From: Acidobacteriaceae bacterium
GTDB taxonomy: Bacteria > Acidobacteriota > Terriglobia > Terriglobales > Acidobacteriaceae
DNA: 13,348 bases
Direction of reading: 5' to 3'
Assembly: GCA_003140705.1 (NCBI GenBank)
Contig: PLKU01000501.1
Coordinates: forward strand, 409 to 13,756
The first letter of the stretch is position 1; every line of letters begins with the position of its first letter. Below are positions 1 through 7,024 of the stretch, one piece after another. A program made the translations under genes and the position numbers. Under the pieces are notes generated by a model. The model was not told the origin of the DNA. It did no database searches and was given only the letters and a program-made list of their open reading frames with translations.

Positions 1-2
1 CC

Positions 3-200
3 AAGCGGGAAGGCAACGAGCAGACCCTGATCTTCATCTATCCGGAGGGTGACCGGATGGGCCTGTTTGTGGTGGACCTGGATGGCCACGAAATGGATGT
101 GGTGCAGGTTTCGGTCGATCCCAACCACCTGAAGGAGAAGATCGGCAGCTTGAATCACCATCATCACGAGGACGACGCTGCGGAAGGAGACTCCGACTAG
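3..200 (+). CDS. C-terminal part of an unidentified protein (5' end outside window)
   Basis: An open frame enters from the left edge and ends at TAG 198-200, giving the last 65 residues of a protein. The visible part begins KREGNEQTLIFIYPEGDRMG, continues with a hydrophobic/acidic stretch (LFVVDLDGHEMDVVQVSVDP), and ends with four histidines followed by an acidic tail (EDDAAEGDSD). I do not recognise the family. A His4 stretch followed by acidic residues can bind metal, but nothing else here supports that role. The gene points the same way as gluQRS, 66 nt upstream of it, so they could share a transcript. Coding is supported by the uninterrupted frame, the G/C-rich third positions and the sensible spacing to the next gene. 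Confidence 0.6.
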   Translation, partial: KREGNEQTLIFIYPEGDRMGLFVVDLDGHEMDVVQVSVDPNHLKEKIGSLNHHHHEDDAAEGDSD

Positions 201-266
201 CGGTCAGGTCACCCGGAACCAAACTCTGTATATGCGGCGAGCCGCCGGCTGCCTAGACTTGAGGAC

Positions 267-1214
267 ATGGCAAGCATCGCGCCCACGCCGACTTCGCGTT
301 ATCGTGGCCGACTTGCGCCCTCACCTACCGGATTCCTGCATGTGGGCCATGCGCGCACATTCTGGACAGCCAGCCAGCGCGCGCGTGAGGCGGGTGGCAC
401 GCTTGTGATGCGCATGGAGGACCTGGACCCGGAGCGCAGCAAGGCTGCATACGCTCAGGCTGCAATCGATGACCTGCGCTGGCTTGGCATTCGATGGCAG
501 GAGGGTCCCGACAAGGGAGGGCCTTTCGCACCTTACCAGCAAAGCCGGCGGCGGCCCATCTATCTTGCCGCGTGGCGAAAACTGCTGCGCCGCGGCTACC
601 TGTATCCATGCAAATGCTCGCGCAAAGACCTGGATACGGCGCTAGGCGCACCACACGAACGAGTCACAGGCAGAGCTTACGATCCGCAGCAGTCGGGGAA
701 ATTGGAGCCGCTCGACGATGAGCCGATCTATCCCGGCACCTGCCGAAACTTGCAAGGCAAAGCGCCGCAACTGCCCGGACCCACCGTGAGCGACATTGAG
801 ACGCCGGATGGAATCAACTGGCGCTTCCGCGTTCCCGATGGAGAAACGGTCGAGTTCGAAGATAAAAACCTGGGAATGCAGCGATTTGTTGCCGGGGAAG
901 ACTTTGGGGACTTCGTGGTTTGGCGGCGGGATGGCATTCCAAGCTATCAACTTGCCTGCGTGGCCGATGATGCGTCGATGGGCATTACGGAAGTAGTGCG
1001 CGGGGCTGACCTTCTGAAGTCCACCGCGCGCCAGATCCTGCTGAACCGGGCTCTTGGCCTTGACAGCCCTATTTGGTACCACTGCCGCCTGGTGGTGGAT
1101 CACAATGGACGCCGGCTGGCCAAGCGGCACGATTCGCTGAGCTTGCGCTCGATGCGCCAGCGCGCGCTTACACCGATGAATATTCTTTCGGCTGAATTGC
1201 CTGTAGAAGTTTGA
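267..1214 (+). CDS. gluQRS: Glutamyl-Q tRNA(Asp) synthetase
   Basis: GluQRS is a truncated paralogue of glutamyl-tRNA synthetase. It activates glutamate and attaches it to the queuosine base at the wobble position of tRNA-Asp, and needs no tRNA for activation. The 315-aa product has the class I signature RLAPSPTGFLHVGH (HIGH-like, residues 25-28). It has the family zinc site C115-x-C117 plus Y155-xxx-C159, and a KMSKS-like loop RRLAKRHDS (282-290). The catalytic core is present and the anticodon-binding half is absent, as in the family. The stretch between CxC and YxxxC is about 37 residues, roughly 25 longer than I recall for the E. coli enzyme. The ATG at 267 is preceded by GAGG at 261-264. 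The next gene, 54 nt downstream, is an R3H RNA-binding protein, so the two could form one RNA-related unit. Confidence 0.93.
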   Translation: MASIAPTPTSRYRGRLAPSPTGFLHVGHARTFWTASQRAREAGGTLVMRMEDLDPERSKAAYAQAAIDDLRWLGIRWQEGPDKGGPFAPYQQSRRRPIYLAAWRKLLRRGYLYPCKCSRKDLDTALGAPHERVTGRAYDPQQSGKLEPLDDEPIYPGTCRNLQGKAPQLPGPTVSDIETPDGINWRFRVPDGETVEFEDKNLGMQRFVAGEDFGDFVVWRRDGIPSYQLACVADDASMGITEVVRGADLLKSTARQILLNRALGLDSPIWYHCRLVVDHNGRRLAKRHDSLSLRSMRQRALTPMNILSAELPVEV

Positions 1215-1268
1215 GCGAGGCGCTTCGGGCTACCGTCCCCCCGCCCGGCTCTGCGATACTACTCAGTT

Positions 1269-1841
1269 ATGCCAATTGACGACCTGCAACAATCAGCCCA
1301 AAAGATCGCCGGATTTCTTTCCACCCTGAACAAGCTTGGTGGAATGCGCCTAAGGTACCGCATCAGTGCCGGCGACGGCGCAGTGCACGAGGATGGCTCC
1401 GCAGCCCCACAGCTTTGCGTCGAGTTGGCCGGCCCCGATGTCCCACTGGTAATTCAACACAACGGAGAGCTCCTGCGCGCACTGGAGACGATCGCGGCAC
1501 AGATTCTCCGGCTGGACCAACGAGAACAGGACCTGATCAGCTTCGATGCGGATAACTTCAAGGCCCTGCAACTTCAGCAATTGCGCATGACGGCTGAAAC
1601 CGCAGCGGAAAAGGTTCGAAGTTCCGGCATTCCGTATGCCTTTCCACCGATGAACAGCCGCGATCGCCGGCAGATGCATATGGCCTTCCGCGGAATCGAA
1701 GGCGTGGAGACGGCCAGCTCAGGCGAAGGCCCGGACCGCTTCCTTGCGGTCTACCCTGAGGGCAAGAGCCATCTCCCGGTGACCCCACCGGCGAAGCCGA
1801 GGAGCTTTGAGCGGGGTGGCGGGCGTGATCGGCGCAGGTAG
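1269..1841 (+). CDS. KhpB/Jag-like R3H-domain RNA-binding protein
   Basis: The 190-aa product resembles the KH-R3H part of Jag (KhpB, SpoIIIJ-associated protein), an RNA-binding protein linked to post-transcriptional control of cell envelope and division genes. The R3H domain (about 125-165) is clear: PPMNSRDRRQMH gives the R133-xxx-H137 pair, followed by GVETASSGEGPDRFLAVYP, very close to the usual Jag ending. The region 48-105 aligns with the KH part (HNGELLRALETIAAQIL against the usual GxxGETLDALQ...). The GxxG loop is degenerate (QHNG). There is no N-terminal Jag-N domain. The C-terminus is Pro-rich, then Arg/Gly-rich (ERGGGRDRRR), which would favour RNA contact. No good ribosome binding site precedes the ATG, so the start is moderately sure. 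In many bacteria jag follows yidC; here it lies about 6 kb away, beyond dnaA. Confidence 0.85.
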   Translation: MPIDDLQQSAQKIAGFLSTLNKLGGMRLRYRISAGDGAVHEDGSAAPQLCVELAGPDVPLVIQHNGELLRALETIAAQILRLDQREQDLISFDADNFKALQLQQLRMTAETAAEKVRSSGIPYAFPPMNSRDRRQMHMAFRGIEGVETASSGEGPDRFLAVYPEGKSHLPVTPPAKPRSFERGGGRDRRR

Positions 1842-1885
1842 GGACGACCTGCAAATCAATTCGGCGCCCGTGCTATAACAGCAAA

Positions 1886-3184
1886 ATGGGGGATGCACTG
1901 GGATCGCGCAAAACGGTTCCTGTGCGTCATATCGCCGCGGTCCTGGTCGGAAACGCACTGGAGTTCTACGATTTTCTGACCTTCTCCTTCTTCGCTGTCT
2001 ATATAGGCAGAACCTTCTTCCCTTCAAACGATCCGTCGGCGAGCCTGCTGGCATCACTTGCCACCTTTGGGGCGGGATTTGTAACGCGCCCGATCGGCGC
2101 TCTTGTGATTGGCAGAATGGGGGACCGGCTGGGACGCAAGCCGGCGATGATTGTCTCCTTCTGGATGATGGGTATCGCGATCATGGGGCTTGCGCTGACC
2201 CCGTCTCGAGCGACGATCGGCATTGCCGCGCCAGTTCTGGTGGTGTTCTTCCGTATGTTGCAGGGGTTTGCTCTGGGCGGCGAAGTAGGACCTACAACCG
2301 CTTTCCTGCTGGAGCTGGCGCCCCCCGAACGGCGCGGGTTCTTTACCGCGTTCCAGTTCTGGACCCGGGACCTTTCCATCCTCATCGCCGGACTGGTTGG
2401 ATTTTCGCTGGCGAACGTGCTCTCAGAACAGCAACTGCAGGACTTCGGTTGGCGCATTGCCTTTCTGGTGGGTGCGGCCATCGTTCCACTCGGACTGGTG
2501 ATGCGGCGCAGCTTGCCTGAGACGTTTCATACGCAGCCCGGCGGCAAGAGCGAACACGTCCCCCTGCGCCCCTACTTGCCTTTGGCGCTCTTCGGCCTGA
2601 TGATGCTCGCCTGCTCAACCATCGGTGCGTATATCGGCGACTACATGACTACGTATGCCATTGCCACGCTGCACATGACAGCAAATATTGCCTTCGCTGC
2701 CACGGTGGTCGTGGGACTGTCTGGCGTTGTCTTTGATCTTTTCACTGGGGCCATGTCGGACCGCATCGGACGCAAACGAATGATGATCATTCCGGGCGTC
2801 CTGCTGCTGGTGTTGATCCTGCCCGGTTTCTATCTGATCTCGCACCACGCCACCACTATCGTCTTTCTGGCAACAATCGCTGTGCAAGCCAGTCTGGCGG
2901 CCATGTCTGCCGGTCCGACCGTTGTCTGGTTGACCGAGTCTCTCCCGGCGTCCATTCGCTCCTGCGGAGTCGCGGTAATCTACGCGGTTTCCATCTCCAC
3001 CTTCGGCGGCTCAACTCAATTCGCCATTACTTGGCTGATCAAGACCACTGGAAATCCCATGGCGCCGGCCTGGTACTGGATGGCTGCCATGTGCGTCGGG
3101 TTGGTGGCCATGTGCTCGGTGCACGAATCGGCCCAGCGCAGGGTTGCTGAGCTGGATGAGCGGCGCACTGGGACGCTTGGCTGA
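1886..3184 (+). CDS. MFS transporter, metabolite:H+ symporter (MHS) type
   Basis: A 432-aa, 12-helix inner-membrane protein of the major facilitator superfamily. Loop 2-3 has the MFS motif A (GRMGDRLGRK, 76-85), and it recurs in the second half as GAMSDRIGRK (288-297), showing the internal duplication. The N-terminus (GNALEFYDFLTFSFFAVYIG) and the segment at 122-157 (FRMLQGFALGGEVGPTTAFL, then a Glu and ERRGFF) match the MHS family, which includes citrate, proline/betaine, shikimate and dicarboxylate proton symporters. This makes proton-driven uptake of an organic acid or related solute likely, but the substrate cannot be read from sequence. The ATG at 1886 lies 45 nt after the R3H gene and has no strong ribosome binding site. 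The secreted nucleoside hydrolase gene follows after 52 nt in the same direction. Confidence 0.88.
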   Translation: MGDALGSRKTVPVRHIAAVLVGNALEFYDFLTFSFFAVYIGRTFFPSNDPSASLLASLATFGAGFVTRPIGALVIGRMGDRLGRKPAMIVSFWMMGIAIMGLALTPSRATIGIAAPVLVVFFRMLQGFALGGEVGPTTAFLLELAPPERRGFFTAFQFWTRDLSILIAGLVGFSLANVLSEQQLQDFGWRIAFLVGAAIVPLGLVMRRSLPETFHTQPGGKSEHVPLRPYLPLALFGLMMLACSTIGAYIGDYMTTYAIATLHMTANIAFAATVVVGLSGVVFDLFTGAMSDRIGRKRMMIIPGVLLLVLILPGFYLISHHATTIVFLATIAVQASLAAMSAGPTVVWLTESLPASIRSCGVAVIYAVSISTFGGSTQFAITWLIKTTGNPMAPAWYWMAAMCVGLVAMCSVHESAQRRVAELDERRTGTLG

Positions 3185-3236
3185 AGTCTGACCCGGCTGC
3201 GGCCAAGGCAAATAGAAGGCGGATCTGCCTGCAGGT

Positions 3237-4364
3237 ATGCCACAATACCCAACAATGAGACCCGCACACCTATTCATTTTCCTCACTCTCGTCGCAGCCG
3301 CGTGTCCGGCACAAAAGCGACTGGTACTGATTGATCAGGACGGCTCAGGGCCTGGCGGCTCCGACCAGATGGCTATGCTTGCGCTGCTTCAGGCCCCGCA
3401 GGTTGAGGTGCTGGGCATCACCATTGTGACCGGCGATGCATGGCGCGACGAGGAGACCCTGCACACGCTGCGCATGCTGGAGCTGACGGGCCACGCCAAT
3501 GTACCCGTGGCAAGGGGCGCCGTGTTTCCACTGGTTCGCACGCAGCGGGACACGCAGTTGACGACGGCCATGGATGGGAAGGTCGCCTGGCTAGGTGCAT
3601 GGGGTAGAGGAATCTCAACGCTTGTGGAAACTTCTACAGGCGTAACCCCAGTGATTGAAGAGAAGCGCCCGTTCCATGGACCGTATGAAATTCCGCCCAT
3701 GCCCGAGGGAATGCCCACCCTGAAGCCAATCGACGAAGACGCCGCCCACTTCCTTATTCGCCAGGTGCGCGCACATCCTCATGAGGTGACGATTTATGCA
3801 GCCGGCCCCTTAACGAACATTGCGCTGGCCATCTCCATCGACCCGGAGTTTGCTTCGCTGGCCAAGTGTATTGTGCTGATGGGCAGCAGCCTGAACCCGC
3901 AGACCGACGATCCGGAGTTCGCAACCAGCCCGCGGCATGAGTTCAACTTCTGGTTCGATCCAGAAGCCACACATATCGTGCTCCGCGCCGACTGGCCGCG
4001 CGTGGATGTCACCACAGTCGATATCTCCCTGAAGGCGCCATTCACGCAGAAGATGTTCGACGAAATCAGCAAGTCTCAAACACCCACAGCTCGCTATATC
4101 GCTGCGTGGAGCCAGAATCGCTACTACCTGTGGGATGAACTTGAAGCCTGTGCCTGGCTCGACCCTACGCTCATCACCCAAGAGAAGCTGGTGTATATGG
4201 ACATCGACCTGAGCCACGGCCCCAGCTACGGCAACACGCTTACCTGGACCGAACAGTTCAAGCCTGCGACAGGCGTACGCCTCGTCCACGCACAGCTCGA
4301 CCTGGATCTTCCGCGCTTCCAGAGAATGTTTGTGGACCTGATGAGCGGGCCAAGCGCAAAATGA
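3237..4364 (+). CDS. Exported nucleoside hydrolase (IUNH family) with altered active-site motif
   Basis: Nucleoside hydrolases cleave the N-glycosidic bond of ribonucleosides using a calcium held by an N-terminal Asp cluster. This 375-aa protein keeps the fold markers: YAAGPLTNIALAISIDPEF (Thr193 and Asn194 of the metal site), CIVLMGSS, HEFNFWFDPEA (Asn237), and WDELEACAWLDP (299-310), whose Asp300 aligns with the C-terminal metal Asp. The usual DxDxGxDD is replaced by DQD (33-35), then a Gly/Ser-rich insertion (GSGPGGS), then a single DQ. One of the paired Asp residues is therefore lost, and the usual His before the C-terminal Asp is Trp299. The start region looks like a signal peptide (hydrophobic HLFIFLTLVAAAC), so the protein probably acts outside the cytoplasm. 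A second ATG at 3255 gives a cleaner signal peptide (MRPAH...). The substrate may not be a standard nucleoside. Confidence 0.85.
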   Translation: MPQYPTMRPAHLFIFLTLVAAACPAQKRLVLIDQDGSGPGGSDQMAMLALLQAPQVEVLGITIVTGDAWRDEETLHTLRMLELTGHANVPVARGAVFPLVRTQRDTQLTTAMDGKVAWLGAWGRGISTLVETSTGVTPVIEEKRPFHGPYEIPPMPEGMPTLKPIDEDAAHFLIRQVRAHPHEVTIYAAGPLTNIALAISIDPEFASLAKCIVLMGSSLNPQTDDPEFATSPRHEFNFWFDPEATHIVLRADWPRVDVTTVDISLKAPFTQKMFDEISKSQTPTARYIAAWSQNRYYLWDELEACAWLDPTLITQEKLVYMDIDLSHGPSYGNTLTWTEQFKPATGVRLVHAQLDLDLPRFQRMFVDLMSGPSAK

Positions 4365-4399
4365 CGAGAACGGAAGCAGCATGCGTGGTACGGTGAGTG

Positions 4400-4792
4400 A
4401 TGGCTAAGGAATCGATCCTCGGGTCGGGCAAGCTTGTAGCTTTCGCCCCTACAACTGATCCTGTGAAGGCACGCGCCTTCTACGAAGATGTGCTGGGGCT
4501 GCGGCTGTTGGCCGATGAGGCGCCGTTCGCGCTGGTCTTCGACGCCAACGGAACGATGCTGCGAGTGACCACGGTGCACGAGTTCAGCCCGCATCCATTC
4601 ACGGTGCTTGGGTGGTATGTGGAATCAATCGAGAGTACCGTCGAAAAACTGACCGCGGCGGGGGTTGTATTTCTGCGCTTTCCCGGAATGAACGACAAGG
4701 ACCCGCTGGGCATTTGGACCACGCCCAGCGGTGCCCGCGTGGCCTGGTTTCACGATCCTGACAAGAATGTTTTGAGCCTGACGCAATTCTGA
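4400..4792 (+). CDS. Small VOC-superfamily (glyoxalase/bleomycin-resistance-like) protein
   Basis: A 130-aa single-domain protein with the paired beta-alpha-beta-beta-beta layout of the vicinal oxygen chelate fold. The DPVKARAFYEDVLGLRLL segment (20-37) is the usual first half and WFHDPDKNVLSL (117-128) the usual end. The metal ligands common in glyoxalase I and dioxygenases are not evident: there is no His at the first-strand position, and the Glu expected after DPDxN is replaced (LSL). It may therefore be a binding or non-metal member, and its substrate is unknown. A GTG at 4397 immediately precedes the ATG at 4400, and either could start translation; the ATG is chosen. The gene lies 35 nt after the nucleoside hydrolase, so co-transcription is plausible. 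A strong hairpin terminator follows its stop. Confidence 0.82.
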   Translation: MAKESILGSGKLVAFAPTTDPVKARAFYEDVLGLRLLADEAPFALVFDANGTMLRVTTVHEFSPHPFTVLGWYVESIESTVEKLTAAGVVFLRFPGMNDKDPLGIWTTPSGARVAWFHDPDKNVLSLTQF

Positions 4793-4802
4793 CCGCAATG
4801 AA

Positions 4803-4838
4803 AAGGCCCACGTCTGGATTCTTCAGGCGTGGGCCCTT
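4803..4838. terminator. Bidirectional rho-independent terminator between the VOC gene and dnaA
   Basis: GGCCCACG (4805-4812) pairs with CGTGGGCC (4828-4835), and the stem continues inward as TCTGGA (4813-4818) against TTCAGG (4822-4827, with wobble pairs) around a three-base loop. This makes a long, nearly perfect hairpin. A-rich bases lie on the left (AAAA 4801-4804) and T-rich bases on the right (TT, then GTTTT near 4841-4845), so it can stop transcripts from both sides. It sits exactly between two convergent genes. Confidence 0.88.
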
Positions 4839-4861
4839 CCGTTTTCTGACTCGCCGCTTCT

Positions 4862-6271
4862 CTATCCGTTCAACTGCTCCTGCAGCTTGTTCAGCGTGCG
4901 GTGGAGATCTTTGTCGGCGCGGCGTAACTCATCGATCTTGCTGATGGAATGCATCACGGTTGTGTGGTGCTTGTTGCCGAACTGACGGCCGATCTCAGGC
5001 AAGCTGGCTTCAGTCATCTGCTTGGCCAGGTACATGGCGATCTGCCGGGGCACCACGACGTTGCGTGAGTTGTTCTTCTGCTTGAGGTCACTCACACGCA
5101 TCCCAAATTGCTCAGACACGGCGCGCTGAATGGCTTCGATGGTAATCTTGCGGACCTGCATGTCGATGAACTGCTTCAGGCACTGCTGGGTCGACGCAAG
5201 CGTGATCTCCATGCGATTCAACTGGCACCATGCGATCAGCCGCACCAGAGCGCCTTCAAGCTCGCGCACGTTGGTGCGCACATTCGAAGCCACGAAAAGT
5301 GCCACGTCGGTGGGCAGTTGCACCTGCTCGGACTCAGCCTTCTTCTGGAGAATGGCGACCTTCGTCTCAAGATCAGGCGGTTGAATGTCGGCAATGAGGC
5401 CCCACTCGAAGCGTGACCGCAGGCGGTCTTCAATCTCCGCCAACTCCTTCGGCGGCCGATCCGATGCAATCACAATCTGCTTCATGCTCTCGTGGAGAGC
5501 ATTGAATGTGTGGAAGAACTCCTCCTGCGTGCGCTCCTTCTGAGCGATGAACTGGATGTCGTCGATGAGCAGCACGTCCACCGTGCGGAACCGATCGCGA
5601 AAGCTGGTCATGCGATCGTTGCGCAGCGAGGTGATCATCTCATTGGTGAATTTTTCCGCGGAGACGTAGCAAATGCTGGCCACGGGCTGGCGACGCTTCA
5701 CTTCGTGCCCGATTGCATGCATCAGGTGGGTCTTGCCCATGCCCACGCCGCCATACAGGAAAAGCGGATTGTAGGCCCGCGAGGGCCGCTCAGCCACAGC
5801 CAAAGAGGCCGCACGCGCAAACTGATTGCCATTGCCGATGACGAAGGCGTCGAAGGTATAGCGCTGGTTCAACTGCGCCGCAGTCGACCAGTCGAAGCGG
5901 CCCTGTTCTGGGGAGCGCGGAGCGGGAGCGGTGTGTGGCGCGGTGGGCGCGTGCGCTGCCACTGGGCCAAAGCCCCCATCCCGTCTCTGCGGCGGAACTG
6001 AGGGGTCCTCTTCAGCGGTTACGAAACTCACGTCGTCGAATTCCAGCGACTGCAAATCGATGGCTTCCTGAATCAGGTCACCATACTTGTCGCCAATGTG
6101 CTGGAACTCCGGCGAAGGCACACGCACATAAAGCGTGCGGCCTGCCGCGTGACTGAACCGCGTGGGTTTGAGCCATGTCTCAAATGACTGGCGGATGACC
6201 TTCTTTTCCAGAGCAGCGAGAATCTGGAGCCAGGGGTTGAGTGCCGTAGCCGGCGAAATTGCAAATGCCAT
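4862..6271 (-). CDS. dnaA: Chromosomal replication initiator protein DnaA
   Basis: DnaA binds origin DNA as an ATP-dependent oligomer, opens it and loads the helicase; it also acts as a transcription regulator. All four domains are visible in 469 aa: domain I (about 8-88, NPWLQILAALEKKVIRQSFETWLKP), a Pro/Ala-rich linker (about 89-130), the AAA+ domain with Walker A GGVGMGKT (174-181), Walker B LLIDD (234-238), sensor 1 IASD (268-271) and the RSRFEWGL box (285-292), and domain IV with the DNA-binding signature SLPEIGRQFGNKHHTTVMHS (423-442). The frame stays open upstream to an ATG at 6499, but the ATG at 6271 is chosen. It begins domain I, has AAGGAA seven bases upstream, and the likely promoter lies downstream of 6499. 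The gene stands alone: dnaN is not downstream, and the neighbour is a convergent VOC gene. Confidence 0.97.
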   Translation of the reverse strand: MAFAISPATALNPWLQILAALEKKVIRQSFETWLKPTRFSHAAGRTLYVRVPSPEFQHIGDKYGDLIQEAIDLQSLEFDDVSFVTAEEDPSVPPQRRDGGFGPVAAHAPTAPHTAPAPRSPEQGRFDWSTAAQLNQRYTFDAFVIGNGNQFARAASLAVAERPSRAYNPLFLYGGVGMGKTHLMHAIGHEVKRRQPVASICYVSAEKFTNEMITSLRNDRMTSFRDRFRTVDVLLIDDIQFIAQKERTQEEFFHTFNALHESMKQIVIASDRPPKELAEIEDRLRSRFEWGLIADIQPPDLETKVAILQKKAESEQVQLPTDVALFVASNVRTNVRELEGALVRLIAWCQLNRMEITLASTQQCLKQFIDMQVRKITIEAIQRAVSEQFGMRVSDLKQKNNSRNVVVPRQIAMYLAKQMTEASLPEIGRQFGNKHHTTVMHSISKIDELRRADKDLHRTLNKLQEQLNG

Positions 6272-6278
6272 CGAGCTT

Positions 6279-6284
6279 TTCCTT
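6279..6284 (-). promoter_or_regulatory. Ribosome binding site that fixes the dnaA start
   Basis: On the - strand the sequence reads AAGGAA, seven bases before the ATG at 6271. This supports the 469-residue DnaA rather than the 545-residue version that would start at 6499. Confidence 0.75.
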
Positions 6285-6487
6285 GCCTGCGTCACTTTAT
6301 GTGGTGCCAGTTCGGTTAATCCTCCGGGTTTTGGCAACGGTTCTCTGGTGGCGGAGAGCATTTGCTCACCGTCAGACCGCTGTCTGCCGAACACCTGGAT
6401 TCCGTTTGTGTGCCCTTTGGATATGAGCCCGGGGCGCGAATAAAAACCGTTCCGTGGGACGCTTGGAGACTTTCGTGAACGGTCCCG

Positions 6488-6515
6488 ATAGTAGCACATT
6501 TGGCGGTCGTTGCAA
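6488..6515 (-). promoter_or_regulatory. Sigma-70-type promoter of dnaA
   Basis: On the - strand, TTGCAA (6515-6510) and TACTAT (6493-6488) are separated by 16 bases, and TGC directly before the -10 makes it an extended -10. Transcription would start near 6481, giving a leader of about 210 nt before the ATG at 6271. It is the best promoter-like match in the dnaA-rpmH gap. Confidence 0.6.
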
Positions 6516-6728
6516 TCACTCTTTCACATAACTTTCTGCAGGCTCGAAAGAGTTGCACCAAGGCTGGTGAAACTACCTTCAAGAGGCGCCCGAATCGCGA
6601 AAGGGCAGAGCGAAGACCACGTTCTCTCGAGCCGTCGTTAGCCTTAGATGAGAAAAATTCGGGTAAAGAATTGGCTTATCGTTTGATGTTGCGCATCTCT
6701 TTACGGAAGGCACGCAGGTGGTCTGGAC

Positions 6729-6757
6729 TGGATTCCTGAGCCAACCTGCGATACACT
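6729..6757 (+). promoter_or_regulatory. Weak candidate promoter for the rpmH cluster
   Basis: TGGATT (6729-6734) and TACACT (6752-6757) are 17 bases apart, which would start transcription near 6764 and leave a leader of about 47 nt before rpmH. The -10 matches consensus in 4 of 6 bases and the -35 in 3 of 6, so this is only a candidate. Confidence 0.3.
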
Positions 6758-6810
6758 TAGAACTTGCCGTCAAGGCATAAATCTTCACGAGGATACAGGA
6801 GCGCATTTCC

Positions 6811-6966
6811 ATGCCCAAGCGCACATTTCAACCCAACCGCCGCAAGCGCGTGAAAACCCACGGGTTCCGCGCCCGCATGAAGACAAAGGCCGGCGCCGCT
6901 GTGCTCAGCCGCCGTCGGGCCATTGGCCGCGTCCGCGTGGCCGTGAGCGCAGGCTTCCGCGACTAG
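6811..6966 (+). CDS. rpmH: 50S ribosomal protein L34
   Basis: A 51-residue, very basic protein that begins [20 protein letters not shown] and continues [20 protein letters not shown]. This is the L34 signature (KRTFQPxxRKRxxxHGFRxRMxTxxGxxVLxxRRxxGR). L34 is a small protein of the large ribosomal subunit that packs into 23S rRNA. Most L34 proteins are 44-50 aa, so this one carries a slightly longer C-terminus ([11 protein letters not shown]). AGGAG at 6797-6801 stands nine bases before the ATG, an excellent ribosome binding site. It heads the usual rpmH-rnpA-yidD-yidC order and is divergent from dnaA, as in many bacteria. Confidence 0.97.
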   Translation: MPKRTFQPNRRKRVKTHGFRARMKTKAGAAVLSRRRAIGRVRVAVSAGFRD

Positions 6967-6988
6967 GCATTGCCTGCCGTTCTATTGA

Positions 6989-7024
6989 AGCCGGGTAGAA
7001 ACTGGAACATTTTTTCTTCCGGCT
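6989..7024 (+). promoter_or_regulatory. Hairpin between rpmH and rnpA
   Basis: AGCCGG (6989-6994) pairs with CCGGCT (7019-7024), and inside it AGAAA (6997-7001) can pair with TTTCT (7013-7017), giving an interrupted hairpin. It is followed by TAAAACG rather than a T-run, so it is not a classical terminator. It might act as a partial terminator, an RNA-processing site or a stabiliser that lets L34 be made in excess over the RNase P protein. That role is inferred. Confidence 0.4.

Larger units (their letters stand above)
6272..6810. other. Divergent dnaA-rpmH intergenic region, no gene seen
   Basis: These 539 bases lie between the dnaA and rpmH starts. Short open frames exist but none resembles a protein or has a ribosome binding site. 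The left 210 bases are the probable dnaA leader, with a small hairpin CAGAC-cgct-GTCTG at 6373-6386 and a 7-bp inverted repeat ACCGTTC (6446-6452)/GAACGGT (6477-6483) just downstream of the predicted start site. The right part (about 6640-6700) is somewhat AT-richer. I searched by eye for DnaA boxes (TTATCCACA and close variants, both strands) and found none, so a replication origin is not supported. Confidence 0.6.

Noticed and set aside
6297..6305. TTATGTGG and similar (for example TTCACATAA near 6524) as DnaA boxes
   Set aside because: They share only the TTAT core, or about half the bases, with TTATCCACA, so they are not convincing.
6272..6499. 76-residue N-terminal extension of DnaA (start at 6499)
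   Set aside because: The promoter-like sequence lies downstream of this start, no ribosome binding site precedes it, and the translated stretch resembles no DnaA domain.
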